From the NCBI GenBank assembly GCA_018398815.1, contig CM031610.1, forward strand, positions 29,480,289 to 29,544,288: DNA of 64,000 nucleotides, written 5' to 3'. The notes beneath the pieces are model-generated. The model searched no databases. It was not told where the DNA came from and was given only the letters and a program-made list of their open reading frames with translations. The stretch comes from Conus ventricosus (Eukaryota > Mollusca > Gastropoda > Neogastropoda > Conidae). The translations under genes were made by a program, and so were the position numbers. This document shows positions 13,401 through 23,700 of this stretch, piece after piece (positions within the stretch are counted from its first letter, which is position 1; each line of letters begins with the position of its first letter).

Positions 13401-16400
13401 AGAGTTACAACAATCGTATAGTAAGCATTCAACATACATAAGGCAAATAGCTTTAAGATCTTAAAAAGTGACCACACAGAGCAGGAATCTAAATACGTCA
13501 CTTTAAACATATTGTTTTAAAAGAAGTTACCAGCTATTCAATTATACTATTATTTCATCCTGCACACCATGCACTGCCTTTACTCTTCACCCTCTTTCTC
13601 TAACAGGGAATACACCTCGACCAGAAGGGGAGGTGGTGCCAGCACAAACTGCACCGCGCACAGCACTGCCTCACACAGCGGCGAAGTGATATTTCTCCCC
13701 TTTCCACTTTCTCTGGTAAGATCTTCTGTTCTGGGAAAAAAAAACTGCAAGAAAACTCAAGTGAAGCAATGCATACTTCAGAATGTGGGAATAGCGGCCA
13801 TTTTGACGAGTGAGATCCACATAGTATCTGCCAGCAGCTCCAAACATGACTTGCCAGGACTTAAGAACTCTGACCCATAGAATGTCTGGGGAAAAAAAAA
13901 AAAGCGTGTTACAAGGTAAACATTCTCTAATGTGTTTCGCAAAACAAAAACAAAAAATTGTGTTGTTGTTAGCAAGATCACCGACGTAGAACAATATCAG
14001 TCTCCCAGACAACACACACATAACAACCGGTACCACACATAATACCTTGATCCCTCATTTGCTGAAACCCAGTCATCCTGTGTCTGAATCCTTCGTTAGA
14101 ACAATTATTATGAAATCTGGTATCAAAACCTGCAAACTGGATCCACTTTCTGCATCTCATCCACTTTCTGTATCTTGTGTCAGTCAGCGTCTAAGACATG
14201 CTCCTACTTTATATCACCACCATCATCAATTACTCTGGGGCATGTCCTTTCAATTTTGTATAATTATCCTGTCTCCCGCCAGTATAGATCAACATTTTCT
14301 CTTTCATCACAGTTTTTCTGAAAAAATCAGCTCTGTTTTTAGACTTTTTTCCCCCCCATTTCTCTCTGGTCTTCCTACAATGATAAAACTCTTCATTCTG
14401 TGTGTCTGACCAAAACTGGATGATGGACAACAAATTCAAATTCAACAAAGACACTTGTGAAATGATGTTGATCTGTCCACCAAAGTATTTGAATCAACCC
14501 TCTCTTCCATCATTGTGCCTACTTATCCATCTCTTTCTTCTTTAGCTTGAAGCCTTGAGGTGGCACCTAATCTATCTTGTTTTTTTTTCCAACAGCACAT
14601 TACTAATGTCTCCCAGATTTGTTTACTTGAACTCTTGTCACACTGCTTCCATCTCTCACCTCCTTTCTGAGAATGCAACTCACATTTTTCTTTGCACATT
14701 TACACTCTCTTGTCTCGATCATGTAATGCTTTTTTTGTTTGGCTCCCTAATCTGACACATTACATTTAAGAACATAAAAAATCATGCTGCCCGTCTCATC
14801 TTTTGCTCCTCTACATTTGACCATATGATCCTATTCCTATTATGGCATTCTCTTCACTGGATTCCTCCTAAGCAAAGAATCCTTTAGAAATCTGCATCTC
14901 TTGTAACTGATCGGTAGCATCTGCATGCCCTATCATGAAAACTTCTTCATCTTTTACATGTATTTTTTTAATTCCTTCTGTACTAAAATGGTCAGCAGCA
15001 TCTCTTGTAACTGATCTGTTATATCTGTATGCCCTATCATGAAAACTGTTCTTCTTCATCTCTTACGGGTATTTTTCTAATTCCCTCTGCACTAAAATGG
15101 TCAACACAGTCAAACCCCTTTTCCTTTGGAATAAACTCACACATTAACTTAAATATTCTGCCTCGTTCAACCTGAACCTGAAAACTTTTCTTTTTCCCAC
15201 CTGATTAAGTGATATATGATATATGCCCTGCTTTGGGAGTGTGACACAGGCCTGGTTGAAAGTATTTACTTGTGTAGGTTAATCTGTTAGAAATTGTTTT
15301 GTTTGAGAGATGGGGTACAGATAGGGAGATGGGGTGAAAAGGCCACATTGGGTGGTGGTATGGTTGGATATAGTGCAAGCCCTTGGTTGCAGCATACAGC
15401 TTGTGTACTGCTGTTTGTTCTGGTTCATCTGTTGTGCATTTTGTGTGTATTTGTCAACTGTAAAACCAGAAGACATTTATTTGATGAGGCGTATTAAATA
15501 TTCTTAAAGATAATTCAACAAACAGTGAGAAAAAACAACACTTTTTTCATTCAGGTGATTGTTCTTTAGGTTACAATGTGGAAATTAGTTTTCCCTTTCA
15601 TTAACAATGATCACATTTTTGTCCTCAATACATTGAAAAGAAAATTAATCAAAAGCCCCCCAAATAACATTCATGAAGCATGTGATGTTTAACCGCTTGT
15701 TTGCTTCTATTGAAAATGTTCCACTTCCACTTCATACATACCACAGGCACCCGGTGATTGATATTGGCTCCTCGTTCAATCAGCAGTCGTGCAAGATAAA
15801 GGTTGCGAGCAATGACTCTTTCTGCTTCTTGATCGACACCACAGAGACAGATATGGAGGGGGATGCGCTGATAGCAGCCTGAAACATTATATAGACAAGC
15901 ATAATTACTCAGGAGGCACAGGAAGTGAAAGTAATGAAGCAAACTCATACTCTTGTATTTACAGAACCTAAAATTTTCCTCAAGAGTGAAAGACTTCACA
16001 GATAAATGTATTATCACCAAGCAAAATTATGTGTCATCATTTGTTTTGTTTTGTTTGTTGTTGTTTTAGAAATCCTGATAAATGTATGATACATATAACA
16101 TTTCCGTCAAATGATGGGGTTCTGAAACCTATCAAATAAACTTCTTGGCATTTCTAACTTCTTTTTTTTCAAGAACCACTTTGTCTTAACAGTTTTTCTT
16201 TTTAGGGTCTGACTAGCTTGGAAAAATAAATCTTTGCTTTAGTATTGCATGATTATCTTAGTACACTTATGTATTGTAAAGTAAAAAAACCTGCACACTT
16301 CAAAAGATACATGCCTGTTACAGTGACCTAAGTGTGTGTGTGTGTGTGTGTGTGTGTGTTGTGTGTGTGTGTGTGTGTGTGTGTGTTTAATACGTTGATG

Positions 16401-16436
16401 TGTGTTTATATAATATCTGTGTGAGTGTGTGTTGTT

Positions 16437-16467
<31 letters not shown>

Positions 16468-16663
16468 TGCACATGAGTGTGTGTTATGCGTGTGTATGTG
16501 CTGAAACACAAAGGAACAATAATTAATACTTGCCCTCATCCAAATATGAAGGATTCACACAGTCCAGAATCAGTCTCTCAGCACTGGCATAGTTTCCATT
16601 CTCAAGGGCACGCGTCAAGGCTGTTTCATTGATTCCAAACTCAACGTGGAACACATGGGCCAT
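3945..16663 (-). CDS. Ankyrin-repeat protein with C-terminal SOCS-box-like motif (multi-exon gene, probably incomplete model)
   Basis: Eight coding exons can be chained on the minus strand: 16534-16663, 15742-15878, 13777-13885, 13584-13730, 11729-11853, 8989-9130, 7907-8026 and 3945-4464. Exon 2 and exon 6 carry ankyrin-type helices and turns (LYLARLLIERGANINHR; MGRTALFHCMARGDVEGTTK). The last exon holds SLQQLCARKVFRQCL, which resembles the SOCS-box core seen in ASB proteins, followed by a further helical C-terminus of about 70 residues. Intron phases agree at 1-2, 4-5, 6-7 and 7-8. They disagree at 5-6 (phase 1 out, phase 0 in), so at least one exon is missing in the low-quality 9.2-11.7 kb stretch. 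Exons 3 and 8 each need one added base to stay open. By family, such proteins are scaffolds or ubiquitin-ligase substrate receptors; that role is inference. I cannot name the ortholog. Confidence 0.72.
4545..7425 (+). mobile_element. Putative decayed piggyBac-like DNA transposon inside an ankyrin intron
   Basis: The left end is TTAA followed by CCCTTATGCTAGTTGCCGCG, matching the piggyBac pattern (TTAA target, CCC-type terminus), with a subterminal dyad (GCGACATAAGTCGC). About 260 bases in, 4809-5012 could code the acidic N-terminus of a transposase. A possible right end at about 7411-7422 (ATAGTATTAAGG) is a degraded inverted match, and the right-hand TTAA is not intact. I found no recognisable DDD catalytic core in between, so the body is heavily decayed or this call is wrong. 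Confidence 0.38.
4809..5012 (+). pseudogene. Short acidic ORF, possible transposase N-terminus
   Basis: A 67-residue frame beginning MVASKGEHNRIKNLFEGVFA and ending in an acidic stretch, DFEIDTDNDWMSA, then stop. Acidic, serine/aspartate-rich N-termini are common in piggyBac-type transposases, and its position just inside the putative left end fits. In-frame continuation after the stop is broken. It has no other recognisable domain. Confidence 0.35.
7907..8026 (-). CDS. Ankyrin gene exon 7
   Basis: Acceptor TGTTCCAG|GGAAG and donor GATGCAG|GTTGGT. With one base carried in and one out it reads KYPPACCVRWLASAEENHVG and then TYHCLTTATQPFRHLVDAG. Phases match both neighbours exactly, which is the main support; the other two frames hold a stop or lack that match. 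Confidence 0.72.
8989..9130 (-). CDS. Ankyrin gene exon 6
   Basis: Acceptor CAACAG|GTCAAC and donor AAAAAG|GTTGGT. The frame gives NNMGRTALFHCMARGDVEGT, then KLLQKGLTLPSKDQCGKHG. GRTALFHCMARGDVEG is a textbook ankyrin helix pair (GxTALHxAAxxGxxE pattern). One base is carried into exon 7. Confidence 0.8.
9400..11720. other. Homopolymer-rich, low-quality-looking intronic stretch
   Basis: Runs of A, T, C and G of 5-10 bases occur far more densely than in neighbouring sequence (for example 11341-11420 and 11455-11520). No exon is readable, although the phase mismatch between ankyrin exons 5 and 6 predicts one here. Confidence 0.5.
11729..11853 (-). CDS. Ankyrin gene exon 5
   Basis: Acceptor TTTGCAG|CGAAG and a consensus donor CTGA|GTAAGT. 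It encodes DYAEWVREVAVDVVVGLNKD and then a helical segment ending LDLVFIVLS. It leaves in phase 1, while the next exon found enters in phase 0. It lies at the edge of a homopolymer-rich stretch where the next exon is presumably hidden or damaged. Confidence 0.68.
12604..12636 (+). repeat. G-run cluster, possible quadruplex
   Basis: Several runs of four to six G separated by one or two bases on the plus strand, inside an ankyrin intron. Such spacing permits G-quadruplex folding; function unknown. Confidence 0.5.
13079..13150 (+). mobile_element. Probable LINE 3' tail with (ATCTT)-type end
   Basis: GGTGACAGCCCTGATGTGGC leads on to GGCTGGGCTATAAGCAACAT and then a TATCT-type simple repeat. This is the form of non-LTR retrotransposon 3' ends that terminate in short tandem repeats. 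A related copy lies at 47893-47975. Confidence 0.45.
13584..13730 (-). CDS. Ankyrin gene exon 4
   Basis: Acceptor TTCCCAG|AACAG and donor GAAGA|GTAAAG. The open frame reads TEDLTRESGKGRNITSPLCE and on to a hydrophobic helix (VLCAVQFVLAPPPLLVEVYS) and an acidic end. Phase 2 out matches exon 5 in, giving GEDEDYAEW across the junction. Confidence 0.7.
13777..13885 (-). CDS. Ankyrin gene exon 3 (probable one-base deletion)
   Basis: A strong acceptor (T12 CCCCAG) and donor (CTGAA|GTATGC) bound 109 bases. Entering in phase 0 from exon 2 gives FLSPGKSCLELLADTMW..., then a TGA just before the donor. The neighbouring frame gives YYVDLTRQNGRYSHILK and leaves in the phase exon 4 needs. Both halves look real, so the simplest reading is one missing base near 13826. 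A missing upstream exon is the alternative. Confidence 0.6.
14050..15210 (+). mobile_element. Decayed CR1-type LINE reverse transcriptase fragment
   Basis: Broken translations match the order of CR1 reverse-transcriptase landmarks: FVRTIIMKSGIKTCKLDPLS (the LIxKxxxKSCxLDPxP block), then WMMDNKFKFNKDTCEMMLIC (the WMxxNKLKLNxxKTExMLI block), then an SRSCNAFF-type remnant of the LDYCN block, and a final FSFGINSH...LPRS segment like the WNxLP end. There are many stops and an internal deletion. It lies antisense within an ankyrin intron. Confidence 0.72.
14894..15104. repeat. Tandem duplication, about 104-107 bp x 2
   Basis: Two adjacent copies starting GCATCTCTTGTAACTGATC and ending with ACTAAAATGGTCA. 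It lies inside the LINE remnant, so the duplication happened within or after the element. Confidence 0.8.
15742..15878 (-). CDS. Ankyrin gene exon 2
   Basis: Acceptor TTTCAG|GCTGC and donor GTG|GTATGT. The exon enters with one carried base and leaves in phase 0. The product contains RIPLHICLCG, then LYLARLLIERGANINHRVPV: an ankyrin repeat with the usual LLxxGAxIN turn. This is the clearest ankyrin signature in the gene. Confidence 0.85.
16333..16470. repeat. (GT)n microsatellites ending in GCGCGCGC
   Basis: Two GT tracts separated by about 30 bases, the second ending in an alternating GC run. It lies about 60 bases from the donor of ankyrin exon 1, in the first coding intron. Confidence 0.95.
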
Positions 16664-16695
16664 CCTTTCTCCACATCAGTGGAACTCAGTGTAGT
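16534..16695 (-). CDS. Ankyrin gene exon 1 (start codon exon; coding part 16534-16663)
   Basis: Translation starts at the ATG ending at 16663 and gives MAHVFHVEFGINETALTRAL and on to ...SYLDE plus one base. LTRALENGNYASAERLI reads as the first ankyrin helix pair. A good acceptor (TTTCAG) sits just upstream, so the exon probably begins at 16695 with 33 untranslated bases and the gene has at least one upstream non-coding exon that I cannot locate. The donor that keeps frame is GAGG|GCAAGT, a GC donor. The nearby GT (two bases further) gives the wrong phase for exon 2. Confidence 0.75.
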
Positions 16696-16987
16696 CTGAA
16701 ACACAGAAACTATTATCTTGTGAAACTAAGTCTCGTCAGTTCCCATGTAGATTGAACAGAAGGTTCAAATGATTTTCTTTTTTCTCATCTTCCATACCCC
16801 CTCAGCTGCTCATTCTGGTTCCCCACAGGTAGCCACACCCAGGTACGTCCTCTACATACTCACCACAGCAGATCTCGGGGAGCAATTGACATCAAGTGAG
16901 GCAACTCACTAAAGGAAACATAGCAATGCTGCCTAGTCTCTTTAATGTTCTGTAATGCCTCTTCTCAACCAGTGTGTGCAGAACATC

Positions 16988-17295
16988 TTTTCCTACTCTC
17001 CTCACTGATGACAATAACTGCCTAGATGCAGAGTCAGTGTTTTTTGTTCTGTTTTCCTACTCTCCTCACTGATGACAATAACTGCCTAGATGCAGAGTCA
17101 GTGTTTTTGTCTGTATTCCTACTTCCTCAATGATGACAATACATGCCTGTGCAGAGTCAGTGTTTTTTTGTTCTGTTTTCCTACTCTCCTCACTGATGAC
17201 AATAACTGCCTAGATGCAGAGTCAGTGTTTTTTGTTCTGTTTTCCTACTCTCTCACTGATGACAATAACTGCCTAGATGCAGAGTCGGTTTTTTG
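16988..17295. repeat. Tandem array, 64-bp unit x about 5
   Basis: Units begin at about 16988, 17052, 17112, 17176 and 17240, with core CTCACTGATGACAATAACTG. The third copy is the most diverged. Because 64 is not a multiple of 3, open frames across it are not evidence of a gene. Confidence 0.92.
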
Positions 17296-18209
17296 TTCAC
17301 TTGTTTGTCTTTTACACGCCAACATCTGCACAAGACTGTCCAACATTTTCTTGCTGTATTTGAGCAGTCAAACTCTTGATGTAACCCCAAGTAAATTCTC
17401 AAAAATTACAATGCCCTTGTTTGCTGCGGTGACATGATAGCAGCTCTTCTTGGTGATTGTGTCTTCAGCTTCATGTCCAGAGTAAAGATTTGCACTCCAT
17501 GGATTAGTGTGTACACCCACAGCCATTCCCTGTGCACACTACATTTCTATATATTTGGATGTTGTATCCCTCATTTTTTGGGTGAAATTAGGCTGCCTTC
17601 CATGCTCATACGTGATACAGACATCACAGGTTTCAAGCTTGTTTCGGTTGTCATTGACAGAAAATCAATCCATAGCCTGGCTTTCCAAAGGTTTTACTCA
17701 GCTGTGTCTTACATTCCTCTGATTTGGCATCTTCCCCAGTCCAGTTTCTGTTGATGTTTCTATAGTTCTCTCGTTTTAAACTGTCCTGTACACACTTGGT
17801 GAAAATGTACTCTGGCATTCATTCAAAAAAAATTTGCAACTCAAAAGCTACTTGAGTTACATCAACAAAATTGTACTATTTGATCAACTATTTTTCTTTC
17901 CACATACAAAAATGTGTATTTGTAAAATACAAGTTTCAATCAAATGAGAACATCCAATCCATGCATGCCATATTTAGTGGGGTAAATTTGCTTTTTGGTG
18001 TTAGAGAAGAACTTTCCACAACATAGACTTAGAAAAACTTGATCAACATTGCTGGTGAAAGTCAATGTGTGACATAGCGCTTAGTGATAGGAAGCAATAA
18101 CCAACCCTGTCCCCCCTCATTCCCCTCTCAAAGAAAAAGGAGTATTTGTCTTTCTGTTGGGATGGGAATTTATGTACAATGTATGTCTGACTCTGCCCAT
18201 ATGTGCACC

Positions 18210-18212
<3 letters not shown>

Positions 18213-18270
<58 letters not shown>
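18213..18270. repeat. (GT)n microsatellite
   Basis: Near-perfect dinucleotide tract of about 58 bases. Confidence 0.97.
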
Positions 18271-18272
<2 letters not shown>

Positions 18273-20340
18273 GTACTGAGTCTGTAGAGAGAGGAAGTCA
18301 GAAACAAAAAGTCAGAAGTTAGTCATGTCTCTATATATGCATGCACATCCTTCCTCATCTCCTTTTATAATTACACACAGACACACACACAGAGACAAAC
18401 ATACACACATACTGCACACAGTCGCATGCATGTAGTACAAACCTATCCACATGCACACACACGTGCGCACGCACACACACATGCACAGCATAAATGTATG
18501 TCAATTGTCATACAAATCTGTTCATGGACACACACACAACACACACCCACACCCACACACACCACAACCATGTATGCACACACTTGAAGCCCTTGCCTTT
18601 CTCCACATGAAGCTCTGAACAGAAGTCGGCCACATCACTGAGAAACCATAAGATAGTAAAAGTTTTATATGCTCCAGCACCAATAAAGCCACATGGCTGT
18701 AGCAACCACAGGGCATTATTTAGAAGCCAAAAATGGGTCAAAACTAGCCAGATGCCTGTGACTTATTTAAGTATAAGTTGAGAAGGCTAAATCCAGGGTT
18801 CACCTTGTCAGTTATAAGCTGAGGGTTGTGACTCATTAATCAACAGGTTTTATAAGGGTTACAATTCCCCAGCGCATTATGTGCAAATGTATACACATTG
18901 GTGAAGGTATAATAACAGTGGGCCAGCAAATCTCTATAAAGATGACATGCATTCAGTCAGCATATGTAAGACTAAGCCTGTATCACTAATTGACCTACAA
19001 TACCTGCCTATTGTTAACAGAACTATTTATAGAGATATAATAACTCTGTTCAACTAAGATCATTGCAACCATTGAGATGAAGGCATGAACAATCAGCATA
19101 CTTTCAGACAAATTTTATTTCATCATGATGATCAATAATGATGACAATGACAAAACTCTTGGATCTAAAGTTGAGTAGTATTGATCATCTAAATCCAACT
19201 ATCAAAGTACTCCCCAGGATAAACCTTGACTGGCCGAGCCCCAGCCTATTTTATCACTTGCTCTTTGGTGTACTCAGCAATTTAGTTCTGGCTCTAGACC
19301 AAATTTAGAAAAAGAAAAAAAAAGTATCAATATTAAGCTTCCTACTAATAATGCAAGAGAGGGAGCTCTGTATGCTGAAGCTATGGCAATTTAAGGTTGG
19401 AATGGTAGGGGTGGGAAGAAGGGACGGAAGGGGAGATCGTGGAGGATCTTCATCTTCATCCGTTGAGTGTCCACAATCATCCAGTTGATTATTCTATGGG
19501 AGGATGGGAGGTAAGATCAAGATCAGGGAGAATGGTTTTCTCACAGAGGTTTGACAGTATTCATCATGGGGCTATCCGATTTTCCATGGACAATCAGAAT
19601 CATGATTATACAGCAGTCTATCACAGACTTGACGGACAAACCAAGACAGATTTTAACAAATTACATCACCAATCAAATCTTCATAAATTTAACCACAAAT
19701 CTTTTTCATGTCCTTAAAATTGTGACGATTAAATATCCAGAGGACAGACATGATCACAGATCCTGTTCACTGATTATTAGCATTACCAGTCTGAGTACAC
19801 GCGGAATCTTACTCAGTTACTGAATTTTTTGTACAAAGCATGCATATAATGGGAGAAATCAATCCGAATTCCAATGCGCAAAATAAGAAAGAAAGAAAAA
19901 GGAGAAAAAAGGGAAAGAAAACTGAAAATCATAATAAATAGATAAAGTATACCTCTTGATGTTAATCGAAATCGCAAAAGTCATTCATGTCATATTTCAA
20001 CTATGATTCCAGAGTCAAACACTCTTTAGTACACACACACCACAAACTAAAAACAGTTGAAACCGTTGCAGAACTATTCTGCTCACTGGCTCGTCCTGCA
20101 ACAGAACAAGTTGTCTCCTCATTGAATGTCTTTTTGCCAGTCCGGCATGCACTTCGATCATTATCTGGACATGTACTTTCTCATCAACCTCTTTGGCTAT
20201 TGTCTGGTCAATTTCAGTGTTGTTGTCGTTGTTGTTGTTTTTTTTATCAGATATTATCGCTTGTAATATTCAATTTGTTTAAGTGAATAAACGTTTCGCT
20301 TATATATCTTTAATTATTGTATAAAGTAGATAACAATCTC

Positions 20341-20970
20341 ACAGAAATGCGTTTATCCCATTCCTGGAACGAACAACCGAATCAAAATACCTGGGGGTTA
20401 ATATCTCGAAAGACCTAAGCTGGACCAGCCATATCAACCGCTCTACCAAAAAGGCCAGCAGCATGATAGGATTCCTGAGGCGGAACCTGAGGATAGCGAA
20501 CCAGGCAACCAAGACCAATGCCTACAAGACCCTAGTTCGCCCCCACCTCGAATACTGCAGTACGGTCTGGAACCCGTACACCGCAGACAAACTAAACAAA
20601 TAGAAGCAGTACAGAGGAGAGCAGCCAGATACGTCACCAACCGCTATGACTACACCTTAGCGTTACTGGTCTGCTAACTGACCTCAAATGGGAATCCCTG
20701 GAGTCCAGGAGGACGAAAGCCCAACTAACATGTTATACAAGTCTGTGAACAACCTTGTGGACATTCCGCCAGAGGAGTACCTGACACCAGCATCCGCCAG
20801 AACAAGAGCCAACCACTCCAAGAAATTCTGCCATCTTAGATCAAAACCAATGTCCTGAAGTATAGTTTCTTTCACCCCACCATTCCAGTTTGGAACTCTC
20901 TACCGGCAGCTGCAGCCGAGGCCCCCTATCTGGCACATTTCAGGAGGGAGCTCAGCAAACTTTATTTTTA
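20341..20970 (+). mobile_element. 5'-truncated LINE, reverse transcriptase C-terminus (Jockey/CR1 group)
   Basis: Reading across a few one-base breaks gives ESKYLGVNISKDLSWTSHIN, then AYKTLVRPHLEYCSTVWNPY, EAVQRRAARYVTNRYDYT, DLKWESLESRRTKAQL, LYKSVNNLVDIPPEEYLTPA, and an end VWNSLPAAAAEAPYLAHFRR. This is the standard C-terminal order of Jockey/CR1-like reverse transcriptases. Breaks occur near 20602, 20662 and 20730. Few substitutions break the motifs, so insertion was relatively recent. The first part of the enzyme is absent (5' truncation). Confidence 0.88.
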
Positions 20971-21310
20971 AAATACAACCATTGTATGTGTTGTCGTGTG
21001 GAAGTGTGTGTGAATGGTTGGTGGGCCTGGACTAGCCTAATGCTTGTTCTGGGGCAGGATAGGGAGTGTGTAACCTCTCTTGAAAAGGTGAACGTGGGTA
21101 GCCTTCCTGCAGCTCCACACTTACGGTTTTTTTTTTTTTTTTTTTTTTTTTTTAAGGCTAGCTGGTAGGTAAGTTAGGGGGGGGGGGGGGGAGGGTGTGG
21201 TATGAATGCTGTCTTTTAAACAAGAAAGTAGGACTTTTTTTGTTGTTGTTGCGCACACCCGAGTCACTTAAAGCCTATGGAGACGACGTGGCTACAGATT
21301 TGAAGATTGA
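20971..21310 (+). mobile_element. Probable 3' untranslated region of the LINE, with long T and G runs
   Basis: Follows directly from the LINE stop. It contains T27 (about 21127-21153) and a G run (21178-21191). The downstream boundary is a guess at the change to plain A/T-rich sequence. Confidence 0.4.
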
Positions 21311-21907
21311 AGATTCTTTAAATGTCAACAATAAAAAATATAAGGGTTAACATAATATACGACGGCAAGTGGGCTGAGGACTCTTTTGTCTGCTCTGTCT
21401 GGTTATTGATAAAAGGCAGATTCTATTAATGAAGGGTGCATTGCACTATGGAATGGCTAACTTCACTCACAAAACAATGTTAAAATTTATGTGGAGTAAT
21501 ATCTTCTCGATGATTTTCAAATTTGTTTTTGATACTATAGAGTGTTCCTGCAGGGACAAAATTAAGTGTTCCAGATATTAGTAATCCTGATATTTTTTTT
21601 TAAGTGTGCGTAAAGGTCAGTTGAACTAGCAGTTCATTTGATTTCATACTGGTTGACCTCTAGAAATAGATCGAGATAATACGTACGTCAGTGAAATAAC
21701 AAAATTTTAGGCGTACTTGTTGTTTGGGGATCGTATTATCCATGTAGGCGCAAAATTTAAAGTTTTTTTTTTTTTTGTCAAATCGCCTGCAGTTAGGCCC
21801 TATTTGATTTTCAAGAGCTGGTAATTAAAGGATTTTTCCCCCCTCATAAGTTAAGTGACTCCATCCAGTGAATGGTTTGTGAATCCTCTCTATACATCTT
21901 ATTTAAG

Positions 21908-21972
21908 TTTCTTCTTCTTCTTCTTCTTCTTCTTCTTCTTCTTCTTCTTCTTCTTTCCCTTCTTCTTCCAGA
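21908..21972. repeat. (TTC)n microsatellite
   Basis: About 16 TTC units, then an interrupted extension. Long pure TTC/GAA tracts can form triplex DNA. It may also be the simple-repeat tail of a lost SINE, since gastropod SINEs often end in GAA repeats; that is inference. Confidence 0.9.
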
Positions 21973-22301
21973 TGGGGATGTTTAACCTGCCCCGTGCTCA
22001 CAGTCTTCAAGTAGACTATTCTATCTATTCTATTTTATTCTTCTGTCGTCATGTGGATTATTCTGTCACTGTATTTCGGAAGGACTGAGGCGCTATTTCC
22101 AAAAAAAAAAAAAAAAAAAAAAAGGCCACCAATACAAGCCACACATGTTAAAAGTCTGCTGTCTTTGTCACAAGGCATAGATCTAGTGTATACAAATGAT
22201 TTTATGTTGTGTAACAAATGTTAGCAACGGTCAGTAAAATCATAGACAGTGCTTGAACAGTTAGTTGGAGATCACACGTACACAGCTTCAAATAAGATTC
22301 A

Positions 22302-22315
22302 CTGTGTGTGTGTTG

Positions 22316-22392
<77 letters not shown>

Positions 22393-22405
22393 TGTGTGTG
22401 TGTGT

Positions 22406-22440
<35 letters not shown>

Positions 22441-22468
22441 GCGCGCGCGCACGTGTGTGTATGTGTAT
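22302..22468. repeat. Compound GT / CGTG / GC alternating tract
   Basis: About 165 bases of alternating purine-pyrimidine: GT runs, then (GTGC)n, more GT, then an 18-20 base GC alternation. It is strongly Z-DNA-permissive by composition. Confidence 0.95.
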
Positions 22469-22649
22469 GTAAAGGGTGGACACAACGCACGCCAGGTAAA
22501 GAGAGAAAGAATTATGATCATCTTCCGCTCGGTCAGACCTACTCAGTGTGAGATTTCTTTGTGACATGTATTATATATTTTGTTTTAGGAGAGGATAGAA
22601 TATAATATCATTAATATTATATACCCGGGTAGAAGGGAGTAGGGTAGGG

Positions 22650-23700
22650 TGTGGGGAAAAAATGTAAATTTATTTTGGAGAAATTCCTGTTACAAGATTT
22701 AAGCCATTAGTTCCCCAAGCGGGCGAGGGAAAGAGATCGATAGTTTGTTTTCCAAAAACCATTGGCTTTCTCATGATAAGGGCGTTGGGGTAAATTATTT
22801 TTGTGGTATAAATCAAATTCCGTGCAATAAAATTTGTGGGTTCCCGGACGAATCTGGTTTTTTTCAGGGAAATCATTAAAAGGGGGTGTAAGGGTTTGGG
22901 GGTTTTTGGACGCAACTTCTGAACTTTCACTTGTTTGTTAATTTCGGGAGTGTCTGCGCGCTCCCAAAACAGACTAGTCAATCACAATTTTAGAGAACTA
23001 GTCTGAAATTTTTTTGTTTACTGAACTATAAAGGTGGGGACTGTCACACTTGTAAGTTTTTTTAAACCCAAAGCGTTTAAAGCATACTCTTCACGGACAG
23101 TGCCCATTTGAGTTTTTTTCAATTTTCTTCAAATAAATAGCCAGGGCGTCGCCATAGATTTAAAGTGCTCGGCTTTAATTGCATAAAAATAAAAAATTCC
23201 CAAGGCTTGAAATTGTACTGAGTACCCAAATTATATTTTAACCCCTATTAGTCCCCGGAAATTGAAACGGAAAATTTAAAATTAAAAAGTTGCATTTTTT
23301 ATGACCGAGAAGAAGGATTATTTTCTGTTTCCCTCCCCTTCTTCAACCGGTGAATGGGTTTCCCTTTTTCAGTCGATTGATTTTGTGTGAATTGTAATGT
23401 TTTGTAGCTCCTGTAAAAAAAAATAAAATTTCAGGTTAAAAATTTTTAGTAAAAACTAAAGGGGAGGGGATGAGGGGGGGGAGGCATTTTTAAAAAAGAA
23501 ATCACAGATAATTTTAATACGTTTTTGTGCCCATAAAAAAAGTGATTTTTTTTTTTTAAAAAAATCAGGGGGGAAAAGATTATCTTTTGCCCCCTTTTTC
23601 CTTTTTTTTTGTCCTACCATTTAGATTGTTGAAACATATGGAGTCTGTGGGATAAGGTGGCTTTTTTTTCGTTTAGCATAAATATGTCAATAACCATATG
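22650..23700. other. Homopolymer-rich, low-quality-looking spacer
   Basis: Dense runs of A, T, G and C (for example 23461-23600). No gene recognised. Confidence 0.45.

Larger units (their letters stand above)
16696..20340. other. Upstream of the ankyrin gene, no coding exon recognised
   Basis: Should contain the ankyrin promoter and a 5' untranslated exon (minus strand), but I see no defining motif. It holds the 64-bp tandem array, the (GT)n at 18213-18270, CA-rich patches at 18370-18570, and A/T-rich single-copy sequence. Confidence 0.5.
21311..22650. other. Repeat-rich spacer, no gene seen
   Basis: Contains the (TTC)n tract, an A22 run at about 22100-22121, and the GT/GC tract. No exon with plausible splice sites or protein similarity. 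Confidence 0.6.

Noticed and set aside
16528..16534. Using the GT at AA|GTATTA as the exon 1 donor
   Set aside because: It puts exon 2 out of its ankyrin-coding frame, whereas the GC donor two bases earlier keeps it.
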